From: Allium sativum | Lineage: Eukaryota > Streptophyta > Magnoliopsida > Asparagales > Amaryllidaceae | Assembly: GCA_030737875.1 (NCBI GenBank) | Contig: CM060922.1 | Location: forward strand, 760,131,603 to 760,195,602 | DNA: 64,000 bases | Reading direction: 5' to 3' | Shown: piece after piece, positions 1 through 10,459 of the stretch | How the letters are laid out: the number at the start of each line of letters is the position of its first letter | Numbering within the stretch: position 1 is the stretch's first letter | Position numbers and translations under genes: made by a program | The notes under the pieces: generated by a model | Database searches by the model: none | The model's input: the letters and a program-made list of their open reading frames with translations, nothing else | Told to the model about the DNA's origin: nothing

Positions 1-1680
1 CCTTCCACCACGTTACCCTTGCCATGGGTATAAGCAATCTCAAAATCATAAGAAGCTAGGAACTCCATCCACCTTTGTTGCCTTAAATTAAGATCCTTCT
101 GCGAGAACAAGTACTTGAGAGATTTATGATCGGTGTACAACTCGAACTTCTCTCCAAGCGAAAAATGACGCCACGTCTTAAGCACGAATACTATGGTAGC
201 TATCTCTAAATCATGGGTATGGTAGTTCTTCTTATGAACCCTTAGTTGTCTACCCCCATAACATACTACCTTTCCCTCTTGCATCAGAACCGCACCAAGT
301 CCTGTACCACATGCATCTGTGTAAACTATAAATACTTTGTTCCCACTGGGCAAGATCAAGACGGGGCTGTTGTCAGAGCCCTTTTCAATCGTTGGAAAGC
401 AACATCACAATCTATACCCCATGAAAACGCCAAATTCTTCTTCGTCAGCCTAGTGACTGGGGTTGATATCTTTGCAAAGTTCTTAGTGAACTTCATATGA
501 TAGCCTGCTAATCCAAGAAAACTTCTCACCTCCATTACATTCTTTGGAATTTTCCAATCTTGCACTGCAACTACCTTTGTGGGATCTACTGCTATCCCTT
601 CTTTGGAAACCACATGCCCTAGTAATCTCACCTCTTTTCTCCAAAAATGGAATTTGGAGAACTTTGCCTTAAGCTGATGCGCGCGCAGAGTTTTCAAAAC
701 TTCTCTCAAATGTTGGGCATGCTCTTCCTCGCTCTTTGAGAAGATCAAGATATCATCAACAAAGACCACGACAAATTTATTTAGAAACTACCTGAATACC
801 CTCTCATCAGATCAACAAAATAGGCGGGTGCATTCGTCAACCCAAAAGGCATAACGAGCCATTCAAAGAAACCGTCTGGAGTCCTAAAAGAGGTCTTATC
901 TATACTGTCCTCAGTCACCCTCAACTGATGAAACACCGTGGACAATTCTAACAGAGAGAATACCAAGGCACCAACAAGCTGGTCAAACAGATCATCTATC
1001 CTAGGAAGTGGGTGCCTGTTCTTCTTAGTGAGTTTATTCAACTCCCTATAGTCTACACACAAGTGAAGTGAATCATCCGTCTTAGTCGCGAATACTACTG
1101 GAGCACCCCATTCAGATATGCTTCGCCTAATAAACCCTTTCTCAAGTAGCTCCCCTACTTGCTTCCTAAGCTCCCTCGTTTCCCTTGGAGCCATATGGCG
1201 CACAGGTAATGCAACTGGCTTTGCATTGTCCACTAAATATATACGAATATCGATTTCACGCCTCGGAGGTAAGCCTCGTACCTCGTCAAAAACATCACGA
1301 TAATCTCGGACTACTGGCACAAATCACAGATCATCGATTGAAGCATCTAGAGACTATAGGAAACTAAGCATGACACGCCCTTGCGGGTCACAAGAAATCT
1401 CGAGGGTCCTCCCATGGCAATTCAAAAGTCTAATGACCCTCCTCTCACAATTTAGAATGGCACCATACATGGTTAGCCAATCCATCTCTAGAATTAAACC
1501 ATAGACCATAAAACCGAGCACATACGCGTCACACTCCAATTCGACGCCTAATACGGATATTCTCAAACCCCGACAAATCATGGACAAATGAGTCGGACCA
1601 CTAATGGAGTTTGAGAGAACTACGGGATCCACAACCATACCAGTATTTAGGTGCAGAGACTCAACACAAAACTAGATATA
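1..1680 (-). pseudogene. T-left pol pseudogene (protease, reverse transcriptase, start of RNase H)
   Basis: This is the pol part of a Ty3/gypsy element read on the minus strand and cut by the window start. A protease-like segment lies at about 1354-1638, with a decayed version of the conserved LILGMDWL stretch. Reverse transcriptase follows at 781-1320 and 356-769 in two frames. RNase H with a TDH-type motif lies in the first 350 bases. The first RT catalytic aspartate (family motif [10 protein letters not shown]) has become glutamate ([11 protein letters not shown], codon at about 946-948). An indel near 800-815 breaks the frame before the FVDD box (about 752-757). The protein closely resembles the copy at 63048-64000, so both belong to one family, probably a chromovirus of the Tekay/Del kind (inference). 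It cannot encode an active enzyme. Confidence 0.9.
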
Positions 1681-1759
1681 AATGAATATGAAGCACCAGA
1701 ATCAAAAGGAGTTCTAATGGGATGACTGGAAAGAGAAATCAAACCTTCCACAGAAATTT

Positions 1760-2730
1760 TCCTACCTCTATCTGGAGAACTGGTCACGAGAGCATGCACC
1801 TACCCTCTAGAAGCTCCTGCCTTTTGACCTTGTCCCTGTTTCTTCGGGCATCATGTAGCAAAGTGTCTGACCTCTCCACAACTGAAGCAAGAATTCTTCC
1901 TTCTTTTGCAGTCCTTGATCAAACGACCCTCTTGCCCGCAATTATGACACTTCCTCTTATCCTTAGCCTTGTCATTCTTTCCGTCCTTCTTCTGTTGCTA
2001 TTGTTGCTATCCTATCTTGGGTCATACTTTCTTGTTTTGTGATTCCTCAACTTTAACTTCCTTCTTGTCGCCTTTGTCCTCCTCATGCACCAGGGCCCTA
2101 TCAACAAGCCTTTCAAAAGTTGCTCCCATTGGAATATGGGACATAGCTGACCCATGAAGGGGTTCATTCAGCCCATTAACAAACCACAAAGCTTTCTTAT
2201 GTGTAGTATCTACCAGTTCCAATCTAAACCTTGCTAGCTAGTTGAATTTGTTCACATATTCTTTAACAGTCTTGTTTCCTTGTTTGAGCGCCAAGAACCT
2301 CTCCATTTGCATGCTTTTCTCAGCTTGCAAAAGAAACTTCATTTCAAACCTTTATCTAAAAATCATCCCAAGTTTCCATCGGATGCCCTGCTTAGGTTCC
2401 AGAACGAAGCTTCATCTTTCAGTAGCCAGGCGGTTAGCTGAATCTTCCTACGATCATCCACATTGAAAATTCCAAACAAGTCCTTTGTTTCCTTGAGCCA
2501 GTTCCTTGCCTCTACGAACGTCTCGGTTCCATAGAATGGCTTTCCTCCCATAGCACGGAAATCCTTGCAGATCTTAGAGAAGTTGTCTACACGTGGAGGA
2601 GGAGGAGGAGGAACGATAGGTGTAGCTGGGGGAGGAACATCAGCTTGACCACCGGCAGGCGTCGTGGCCTCTAGGTACCTACGGAACCAGCCTGGTATCG
2701 TAACGCCCTATGGAATATTAGGTTCCATAG
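1760..2730 (-). pseudogene. T-left gag pseudogene
   Basis: Minus-strand remains of gag lie upstream of the pol remains and downstream of the primer site. The capsid-like part (about 2363-2551) has the plant gypsy signature of a glycine-rich FYGTE stretch followed by EARNWLK and AWLLKDEASFW. A second piece (2022-2222) has the GLNEPLHGSAMSHIP stretch also found at 62590-62700. The nucleocapsid region (about 1840-1950) retains two zinc-knuckle remnants. The first reads CHNCGQEGRLIKDC, with the zinc-binding histidine replaced by arginine; the second contains an in-frame stop. Frames change several times. It is a dead copy of the gag also found near the right end of the window. Confidence 0.85.
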
Positions 2731-2897
2731 ACATGCTGAAAAGAAAAGGAAAGAGATTCAGACAAAGGATCGAAAGATATTACATATGGCTTTGGGGGAT
2801 ATGTTTTTCAAAACAGATTTTTCTTTTGAAAATGATTTCTTTTAAAACATTTTCGAAATTAATTTCCAAAAACTTTTATCTAATCTGGTAACCATCA

Positions 2898-2909
2898 GCT
2901 CTGATACCA
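2898..2909 (-). other. T-left primer binding site
   Basis: The reverse complement reads TGGTATCAGAGC, complementary to the 3' end of initiator tRNA-Met. It lies 2 nt inside the LTR edge, as in the other elements of the window. It fixes the element's orientation (minus) and its LTR boundary. Confidence 0.93.
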
Positions 2910-4158
2910 AGTGTGATACCCCATGACTGTTAATGTCACTCATTAAGAGAATGCATTAAGTTTCGTGAAGCGTTATAGGTAAACAAAAAAAGAAACATTA
3001 CAAAACAGATATAAAATAGCAGCAAAATTAAAAACTTTATTAATCATAAAGCATCGTGGTTCAAAACATCATATGTCTGAAAATACATAAACCCAGTACA
3101 TCATCAAAACTTCTTTCTTGCACTTAAAACATCAGAGTACAAAAATTAAAGATGCATAATCTCCAAATAAAAACATAACCACAGTAGCAAAGATAGGAAC
3201 TTGAGTAATACATCTAAGCAGCTCCAGCTAAATGATAGCAGAATACTGGTCAAGCTTGAGTATTCCCACCCTGAGAACCTGGGGGAAAACAGAAGAAAGA
3301 AGAGGAAACAAAAAGGGTCAGACAGAAAGTTTGGCGAGTCTAGTTACTTTTAGCAAGTAGATACATAAAAGTATCATGACAAGCATATAAAGTGGATGAG
3401 AAAGATAACATCACAAAAGGTAGGTATGACAAGGTAAACACGATAGAGTGTATACGCTTCTCTAATGATTACTCTGCACTCTGCACCCATACTAGTGTCT
3501 TATAACAAGATGATCCCCAACAACTACAAGATGGTAGACTTATGCATACGCCCGGATGTGCCCTAACTACTACCCTAATCAATTGGCTCCCTATTCCGTA
3601 GATACCCTGTGTTGGCCCCACAGTAGGGTGTATCACTCCCTAAAATGGCAACCCTTAGTTTTTAGGATGCACGACCATATCTACAGGTGTCACGACGTCT
3701 TATTTTCCTCTGTCCGGACCATGCACGCACATGACCCGGTCGGTACGCGTCGCCCACACCATCCTCTACGTTTGGATCCCTTACATTCAGCCCAGTAAGC
3801 GTGCCCCGACTCCGGCCTAGGGCGGAGTAGTCGTTTGATACCGTTATACGGGTTACTGACTGAAATAGGTCCCACACACAAGATGATGCAAGATCTCCCC
3901 TTTGTCTTGCATCCCCCCTAGGATTTCCACAGGTTATGCTTACCTAACGGTGTCTTTAATTACATAACCCCAACCGGTTAAGTTTGTGGGCCTATATATA
4001 TATGTTACCTACCCAACCCAGATATACTTAACCCTCCCACTGTTTCAACCAAGTTTACTTAATCACTATTCAAATTGACATGTTTACACAATCCCTATGG
4101 ATTCAACTAGGTTAAATATTCAAGTTTATTACCATATATTCATTTATGATTATAATAT

Positions 4159-4378
4159 GCTAGACCTCCCACATTAAACCTACAACTTGTGGATGCTGGA
4201 TATGCTGGGCGGGTCCGGGCAGACTTATTCCAAAAATCGGGCTTAACCTCGTGCCTTATCACGTCACGTGTTTGTGCACCTAGACCCCTCACATTAGATT
4301 CACCACTTGTGGTCACTGGATATGCCGGGCGGTTACGGGCAGACTCCCACCACAAGTGTATTCTAACCTCATGTCTAC
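4159..4378 (-). repeat. Hairpin doublet in T-left LTR
   Basis: Two tandem copies of a roughly 95-nt unit. In LTR orientation each starts with a CACGAGGTTA-like motif, has a central TGCCCG..CCGCCC, and ends with CTAATGTGAG-like sequence. In the first unit CACTTGTGGT pairs with ACCACAAGTG (10 bp), and TTAGA pairs with TCTAA outside it. The second unit keeps the outer pairing (TTAAGCC with GGTTTAA, one G-U) but has lost most of the inner arm. The same doublet is in five other LTRs in this window. Confidence 0.75.
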
Positions 4379-5268
4379 ACGCGGTTACAGTTTCTAATTA
4401 CTGTAATCCTAGGAATTTCCATTATTAACCAAATCTACCTATGTCGTCATAGGTTCCCATGCCCCTTTTTCCCAATTTATGTTCATAATAAACTATAAGC
4501 CCCAAATTCATATTATTACGCTTTATTCGAGTTATTCCCAAATTCCGAATATCAAGTTATGCCCAATTTTCACCGTTTTCCCCTCGTTCCCAATCTAACA
4601 TATTCACATATTTCAGCGGCATGCCTAGGCTCGAAGGTAGCCTGGTTATATAAAAATAAAAGGGAAAAGATAGAGGGAAAAGGGATAGAGATGATCATAC
4701 TAACAAAGTTGACATATAATGGCATAAACATATAGTGGCATAATGGTGAGATAAGCATATAGGATGAACATGTGACAATAACACTGATTCTAGAATAATA
4801 GGGATAGGCATGATGTGATCTAAACAATGATTTAGATGTCCAACTTACAATAGATTTGATTTGGCCATAAACATAATAGAACAGGTATAAGGTGATCTAA
4901 GTAGTGAATGAGATCTGTAATCAAAGGTAGATCTGACATGATAAAGGTTAAGATCCAAATCATAGTCATGTCAGAATATCATAGGTACACAAGTTATAAA
5001 AGATCTGATATGATGCAATCAGTCACAGGCATAGATCCAAATTATAGTCATATCATGTTTTACTTTTTAATTATTTAAATCTAAAAGTAACTTAAACTCA
5101 CAGTGTTTGGATCTAGAAAAAATAGAAGGAGAGTAGCAGATGTTGAATCACTGATCTACACTTGAATAACTTGATTGCAGAAGAAGAAAAAGGTTTGATT
5201 CAATCCGGGAAGCGATAGCATCTTGTCCTCCATTATTTTCAGTGTGCAAAATATGAGAAATGAGGCCA

Positions 5269-5360
5269 TATATATAACTACCAGCCCCAAACCCTAATCT
5301 GCCACGTCTGCCCTAGGGGATCGACACACCCCTTGAGGGGTCGACCCAGGGGTCAACACC
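5269..5360 (-). promoter_or_regulatory. T-left LTR promoter: TATA box and GTCGAC-type motifs
   Basis: On the minus strand a TATATATA box (5269-5276) is preceded, 40-90 bp upstream, by GGGTCGACCC-like and related GTCGA/GGTCAAC motifs (5319-5357). The arrangement matches the promoter regions of the H, H' and T-right LTRs. Promoter function is inferred from position and motif only. Confidence 0.55.
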
Positions 5361-5647
5361 CATAGGCGGGATTTTTCCAGCTCACCCCCAAACTTCACCA
5401 TTTTGAATTTCTATACCTAATTTTGAATTTCTGAACCCTATATATATAGTTCTTGCGCGTATACAAACTTCAAACCTTCATAACTTCTTCATATGATGTC
5501 TGCTTTACGCAAACTAGGTGTCTATTTTGACCAAAATTTTGAGACGAACGCAATGGCGCAGCCCGTTTCACTTAATTCTGAATATTAAATTAAATATTCT
5601 TTAATTTGTCCTCTTTAGTGTTGTTAAAATTACGGGGTGTTAAAACA

Positions 5648-6496
5648 CATTACTAATAATACACTCATACATTTCAAAACTGACGTAAATTAACAGTGAT
5701 GTATAATTACAAATTATATATGCGCTGAGTTATATATACCCAAGAGAAACATGAAATAATTCATACATAGTTCACATGCTTACATGTAGGCACAAGTTAC
5801 AACATTTGTAAAATCTTAAACACAACCTGCAGAATTTTATATATGCTAATATGTGTATAAGACTATAGTCTATTTTCATATTATTATACAACCAGGCATA
5901 AGCAGTAAATATAAAATTGTGCATAATCGTCTATACATTATATTGTTAGATCAGTCATGGAATTGTAAACTTTAGTGAATGTATACATATGAATCATCTG
6001 TGCAGCCAGTCACAGATATAACATATATGTTCGAGTAATACATATACATATTCTCACACCTATGCTGCCAAACACAAATTGCTTTTAAATCCATCTCACT
6101 GTCCAGATATAGATTTGTTTGTACAAACAACATGAAAGCCAAAAGGAAAATCATACTGGCTTTATCTTTCAAAATAATTTTGCAATATGTACCATTTCAA
6201 GCATCAACGGTTAATTCAATTCATGCGTTAACTATGCTATAACCGCATCAGTTATATATTAGAAGCAACATAATATGAAAGCTTTTGCAAACTGGTATGC
6301 AAAACATGTTATGAACTGATGTGGCAAAACATGGGGATGCAATTCCTAGTTCATATAATAACACACATGTATGGAGGTTAAATGCCTATGAGTATATTAA
6401 AACAATGATGAAAAAATGATGTAATTGCAAGTCATACATTCAATATAGATACATTAATATACATCTTATCAATTAAGAAGCTTTTGCTTTTGTGAT
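5648..6496. other. Unclassified AT-rich sequence between two elements
   Basis: About 850 bp between the outer edge of the T-left LTR and the edge of the H' 3' LTR. I see no convincing ORF, LTR edge, tRNA or repeat. It may be old host sequence or a decayed transposon. Confidence 0.4.
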
Positions 6497-7633
6497 TGTT
6501 ACAACCAAATTCCAACAGACCGTTTTTTTCTTCAAAATTCTAAACTATCGAAACCTGTGTTGGTTTGTCTAATATCCTGCAGAAAAGACAGAGATAATAA
6601 ACATATCAGAGCTTAGAAAACATCTCACAGTGAAATGGAATAAAATATAATATAATCAAAATATAGCCTTACCTAGATAATAATACTGCCTAACCAGCAT
6701 CCAAAGCTATCATATCTCTGCCACAAATCTAACCTGCGAGTATGTTATAAGGAGGAGGTCAGAATACAAGTTCTGGTGACCGGATTTAAACTACACATTT
6801 TGGATAATGCTACATGTACCGTTCAGTTACATTTTCTTATATATGAGGTTACTTGAGTTAAAAGCACTCAAGGCTTACACACGTCGTACCCATCTACTCC
6901 CCAGTAGATTAACCTAATACAGTATATATGTAGCTACCCCCAATATTAAGGTACACCCGATGGTACCCCACTCACATGGTCTCCGGCATAATGCCACTGA
7001 AATATACACAGTCCCTCGGGTTAACGTGTTATTAGACCCTATGTCTAACCATTTAATTCCGCGCTTGGTCTACCTCATCAGATATCCAATTAACTTGGTC
7101 ATTTCAAATCATACTAACTTCTTATTCAAGTTACCAAGTTCCTCTTGCTTATTAATTTTAGTTATATAACTTAACCCATTTAAGTTCATTAATAAGCCTT
7201 CAACATGTTATTCTTACTAGCAGATTACAAACTTTAGGTTTTCAGACTACTTAATTTATGATTAAGCATAACTTATTGCATTTCATAAGTTTTCCCCTAT
7301 TTTCTCTGCTTATTACAAACAACAAATTCCAGGTTTCCAGATTTACATATTACTCAATTTATAATTAAGCACAACTTATCTTATTACATAAGTTATCTCA
7401 TCTTCTCTATCGTTTATTATAACCTAAGTTATAATTTCCACTTGTGCCTAGGACAAGCCTACCTATTATCTTCATTTTTCCCATTTAGGTTTATTCATAA
7501 AAGGTTATTATCATTCCCCGTTCATTCCAATTCTCTTACTGTTGTAGGATTCACTCATTTCCATTAATTTCAATTAATGCCATTTATTTCCATCATGTTA
7601 TATATATGTATGTATGTATGTATATGTTTATGC

Positions 7634-7856
7634 ACCAGACCTCTCACATTAAGCCGACCACTTGTGGATGTTGGAATTGTCGGGCGGTTCCGGGCAGGCT
7701 TTACCGCAAGTTGGACTTAACCTCGTGTCTTAGCACCGTTATATATATGTTTACACACAAGACCCCTCACATTAAATTAACCACTTGTGGATGCTGGATT
7801 TGTCGGGCGGTTCCAGGCATACTTCTACCATAAGTTGAATTTAACCTCGTATCTAA
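7634..7856 (-). repeat. Hairpin doublet in H' 3' LTR
   Basis: Two tandem units of about 95 nt. In LTR orientation the second unit pairs TTAAATT with AATTTAA perfectly, and the first pairs TTAAGTC with GGCTTAA using one T-G pair. The inner arm (ACTTGCGG with CCACAAGT) has one mismatch. The flanking GAGGTTAA and TTAATGTGAGAGG motifs are as in H and T. Confidence 0.75.
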
Positions 7857-8706
7857 GTGCGGTTACAATATTTCTATTAAATATAAATTTAGGCATATTC
7901 ATTCTTCCAAATTTTACTGTAATTTTTATTTACAATCTTTTGGCACAATAACGTTCTTAACAAATGTTCATTGTAAATTTCATAATTACAGTGTTCACAG
8001 AAATTCCCAATTCAGATAGGTGATTAATGGAAACAAGTTTTTATATAATGCCAAAAGATTAAACAAATTAAGTGTTACAGGTTAACAGGTTCATATAACC
8101 CCAACAGATTAAACATGTTTAATTAACCCCACAAATTTAACATTTTTACTTAACCCCACAGATTTAACAAATACCATAGGTTACTTACAATTTCATTAAC
8201 ATGTTCCACTTAATTCTAAATCAAGCCATACATGTTCAGCACATTTATCATTTCAATAGATTACAGTAGGTTAAACATTTCAGCAAATTTATTATACATA
8301 TTAACGGGGAACGCCAAATGATAAACATACCATTATCAAAAAGGCATAAGTTAAATTCACTCACCTAATTGCTTTCCAATTCATGAATCTGGTCCAGACC
8401 TAGCATTCCATGGCTCTCTTAACTGGATCTAGAATCTAAATAACCATGGATTCACAATTTTCAGACTAAAAGAAAAAGTGAAGAAAGAGGAGAAATTTAA
8501 ATTGATCAGATCCAAGAATTTACCTCTCTTTGATCAGAATTCTGAACACCCATTTTGCAGATATACATTCTTTTCCTCCAGATCTTGAATCAGAATTTCC
8601 TTAGATTAATTATTCTACTTTCTGAAGAGTTTTAAGGAGCAAGAAGAATGGCAGAGTCTAGACATCCTCTCAGAAAATATGAGATTTTGGATAGGCTCTC
8701 CTAACC

Positions 8707-8890
8707 TATTTATATGTGTTCAAGAACTTATCGTACACGTTGCACTGAGTCAGCAACGAATGTGGTTTGAAAACCAAAGCAGATTCATCAAATGAACCTG
8801 CCTGGATCAGGGGTAGGTCGACCCACTTGCCCCTTGGGTCGACCCAAGGGTTGACCCAGTCCCCCTTGGGTCGACCTATAGGTCAACCCA
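8707..8890 (-). promoter_or_regulatory. H' LTR promoter: TATA box with GGTCGACC cluster
   Basis: On the minus strand TATAAATA lies at 8707-8714. About 100-180 bp upstream are GGTCGACC palindromes at 8816-8823, 8837-8844 and near 8868, plus GGTTGACC and GGTCAACC half-variants. The same layout occurs in H (15696-15890). Binding factors are unknown. Confidence 0.6.
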
Positions 8891-9394
8891 ACCCATTTTG
8901 GGTCCAGCGAGCTATTTTGTTAACGCTTTTTGTTTTAAATATTTGTCACTTTCTTGTTTTAATTCGCTTGATTCATTTACATATAAACTCCTTATATGTA
9001 TACAAAACTTCTAATGCCCATTTTACACGTATATATATGCACAACTTTTATTTCATTTTCAAAATTCAAACGGCATTATGCCGTTATTTATTTCTTACCA
9101 GATTTCTTTGATTGCAGCCTTATTTTGAACTTATCTCTTGTGTGTGTGTATATATATATATAGGGTGCGTTTGGCACAGGTCCCTATTAAGTTTCAAAAT
9201 TAGGTTCACATCCGGTCCAAAACTTATTATAAATTAGATCCTTATTTTTCGAAAATAGGTTTAAAAATACATAAATTAAACACATACGCATAAAAAGATT
9301 CTGTTGAAAAACCACCAAAAAACACGTCAAAAACCAAAAATACATAAAAACAGCGAAACAACAGTTAATTACATCAATGAATGCATATATTCGA

Positions 9395-9730
9395 AATTCT
9401 TGCACACATCTGTGCAACTATTTCAGTTATGCATCTGTTTTGACTTTTTTTCATACAAGCATGCAAGTAATACAGAATTCTTGCATAAAAGTAAGCCATA
9501 ATTCGTAGGCATGCAAATTAGTTCATATTTATTTGCATACATGCATGCAAGTATTCAGAATAAGGATAAATATTAGTTCATTTTTACTTTCATACATGTA
9601 TGCAAGAAAAAAGAATACTTGCATACATGCATGCAAGTATTCACTTAGATTTTCAGTGTAAACTGCTTCAGGAATACTTGCATACATGTGTGCAGCTATT
9701 GCATATACTTGCAAATATGTATGCAAGTTT
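9395..9730. repeat. Array of imperfect ACTTGCAT/ATGCAAGT palindromes
   Basis: Repeated stretches of the type ACTTGCATACATGCATGCAA occur about every 50-65 bp, for example near 9536-9552, 9592-9604, 9616-9640 and 9677-9694. The arms ACTTGCAT and ATGCAAGT are exact reverse complements. The intervening sequence varies. The array lies inside the extra block of the H' LTR. Confidence 0.55.
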
Positions 9731-9910
9731 TTTTTTTCTTTTTTCCGTTTTCTTCTGGGAATATTTGCAGATTATAGATTTTTTTTAAAGCATCACACTT
9801 TTTTATTTCGAAAATATGTAAGTCCAGAAAAAAGGACCCACTTTGACCAGAAAAAATGGGGAGGATGCCATTTATATTATGAAAGTTTTTAGGGATGTGT
9901 GGCTTATTTT

Positions 9911-9929
9911 CACACACACACACACACAT

Positions 9930-9962
<33 letters not shown>
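9911..9962. repeat. CA/TA compound microsatellite
   Basis: A run of CA dinucleotides with one interruption passes directly into a run of TA dinucleotides. Confidence 0.9.
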
Positions 9963-9963
<1 letters not shown>

Positions 9964-10107
9964 TTGCACATATATGCATATACTTACCTATCTATGTATA
10001 CATATATTTTTGTTCTTACTTATATGTATAATTTTCAATATATGTGCATATATACCTATTTTCTTCTTAGAACATGTATTATTTTAGTCGTTCCCCTAAA
10101 ACAAAAA

Positions 10108-10190
10108 TATGGCGCCGGCGGGAATCGAACTCACGCCACTCTCTTGAAAGTCACATGCTCTTTTCAACCGGACCACATAGGCTTTTATCA
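10108..10190 (-). other. tRNA-like (SINE-head-like) sequence
   Basis: On the minus strand this reads as a degraded tRNA-like segment. It has a box-A-like CTATGTGGTCCGG near 10170-10186 and a box-B-like AGTTCGATTCCC at about 10120-10131, followed by GCCGGCGCC and a T-rich stretch. A related segment lies at 51761-51832 in the T-solo LTR. The arms do not form a good cloverleaf, so it is not called as a tRNA gene. Confidence 0.5.
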
Positions 10191-10423
10191 ACAAGACTAA
10201 AAACAATGGTGGTTATTGTTCTTTTTCTTTTACCTTCTTTTCATGTTTGTTACAATATTTCATTTAAAGGTATCTCTTTCATCTTAAATCAGTTTTTTGT
10301 AATCCATAAGTCTAAGCCGACCAGAAAACCGCCACGACGCAATGACGCTAATCCCGTGATCAAATTCTGGAAGCTCTTCAAATTTTATTTTATTTTACTT
10401 AATTAAAAATGCGAGGTGTTACA

Positions 10424-10459
10424 TTCTCCCACCCTTAGGAAATTTCGTCCTTGAAATTT
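10424..10459 (-). other. H' polypurine tract and adjacent stem-loop
   Basis: On the minus strand AAGGGTGGGAGAA (10424-10436) abuts the LTR start and is the expected plus-strand primer site. Just upstream, AAATTTC (10453-10459) pairs with GAAATTT (10440-10446) around a 6-nt loop. The same stem-loop precedes the tract in E, H and R. Confidence 0.8.

Larger units (their letters stand above)
2912..5647 (-). mobile_element. T-left 5' LTR (about 2.7 kb)
   Basis: This long terminal repeat lies next to the primer site. In its own orientation it starts close to TAACACCCCGTAATTTT and ends GGGGTATCACA. Its last 60 bases resemble the ends of the LTRs at 51506-56353 and 58865-61898 (a 'tgcattctctta..gagtgacattaac' stretch), so all three are one family, called T here. 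It contains a TATA box near 5269-5276, a palindrome cluster and a hairpin doublet. The outer edge is blurred by a small A-rich change, so the last 5 or 6 bases are uncertain. The other LTR lies outside the window. Confidence 0.85.
9160..10190 (-). other. Extra block in H' LTR with a tRNA-like head
   Basis: Compared with H, whose LTR start lies about 340 bp from its GTCGAC cluster, H' has about 1.5 kb there. The extra sequence includes a tRNA-like stretch (10108-10190), a CA/TA microsatellite (9911-9962) and an array of palindromes (9395-9730). It may be a SINE-type insertion or a composite of several events. I see no clear target duplication. Confidence 0.4.
6497..10423 (-). mobile_element. 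H' 3' LTR (3.9 kb)
   Basis: In its own orientation it starts TGTAACACCTCGCATTTTT at 10423, directly after the polypurine tract, and ends GGTTGTAACA at 6497. Both ends resemble the LTRs of H (15356 and 48822). It holds a TATA box, a GGTCGACC cluster and a hairpin doublet in the same order as H. An extra block of about 1.2 kb sits between its start and the promoter, compared with H. Confidence 0.85.

Noticed and set aside
9161..9200. hAT/MITE terminus (GGGTGCGTTTGGCAC)
   Set aside because: The motif resembles some plant hAT-type ends, but I found no inverted partner or 8-bp duplication in the neighbourhood.
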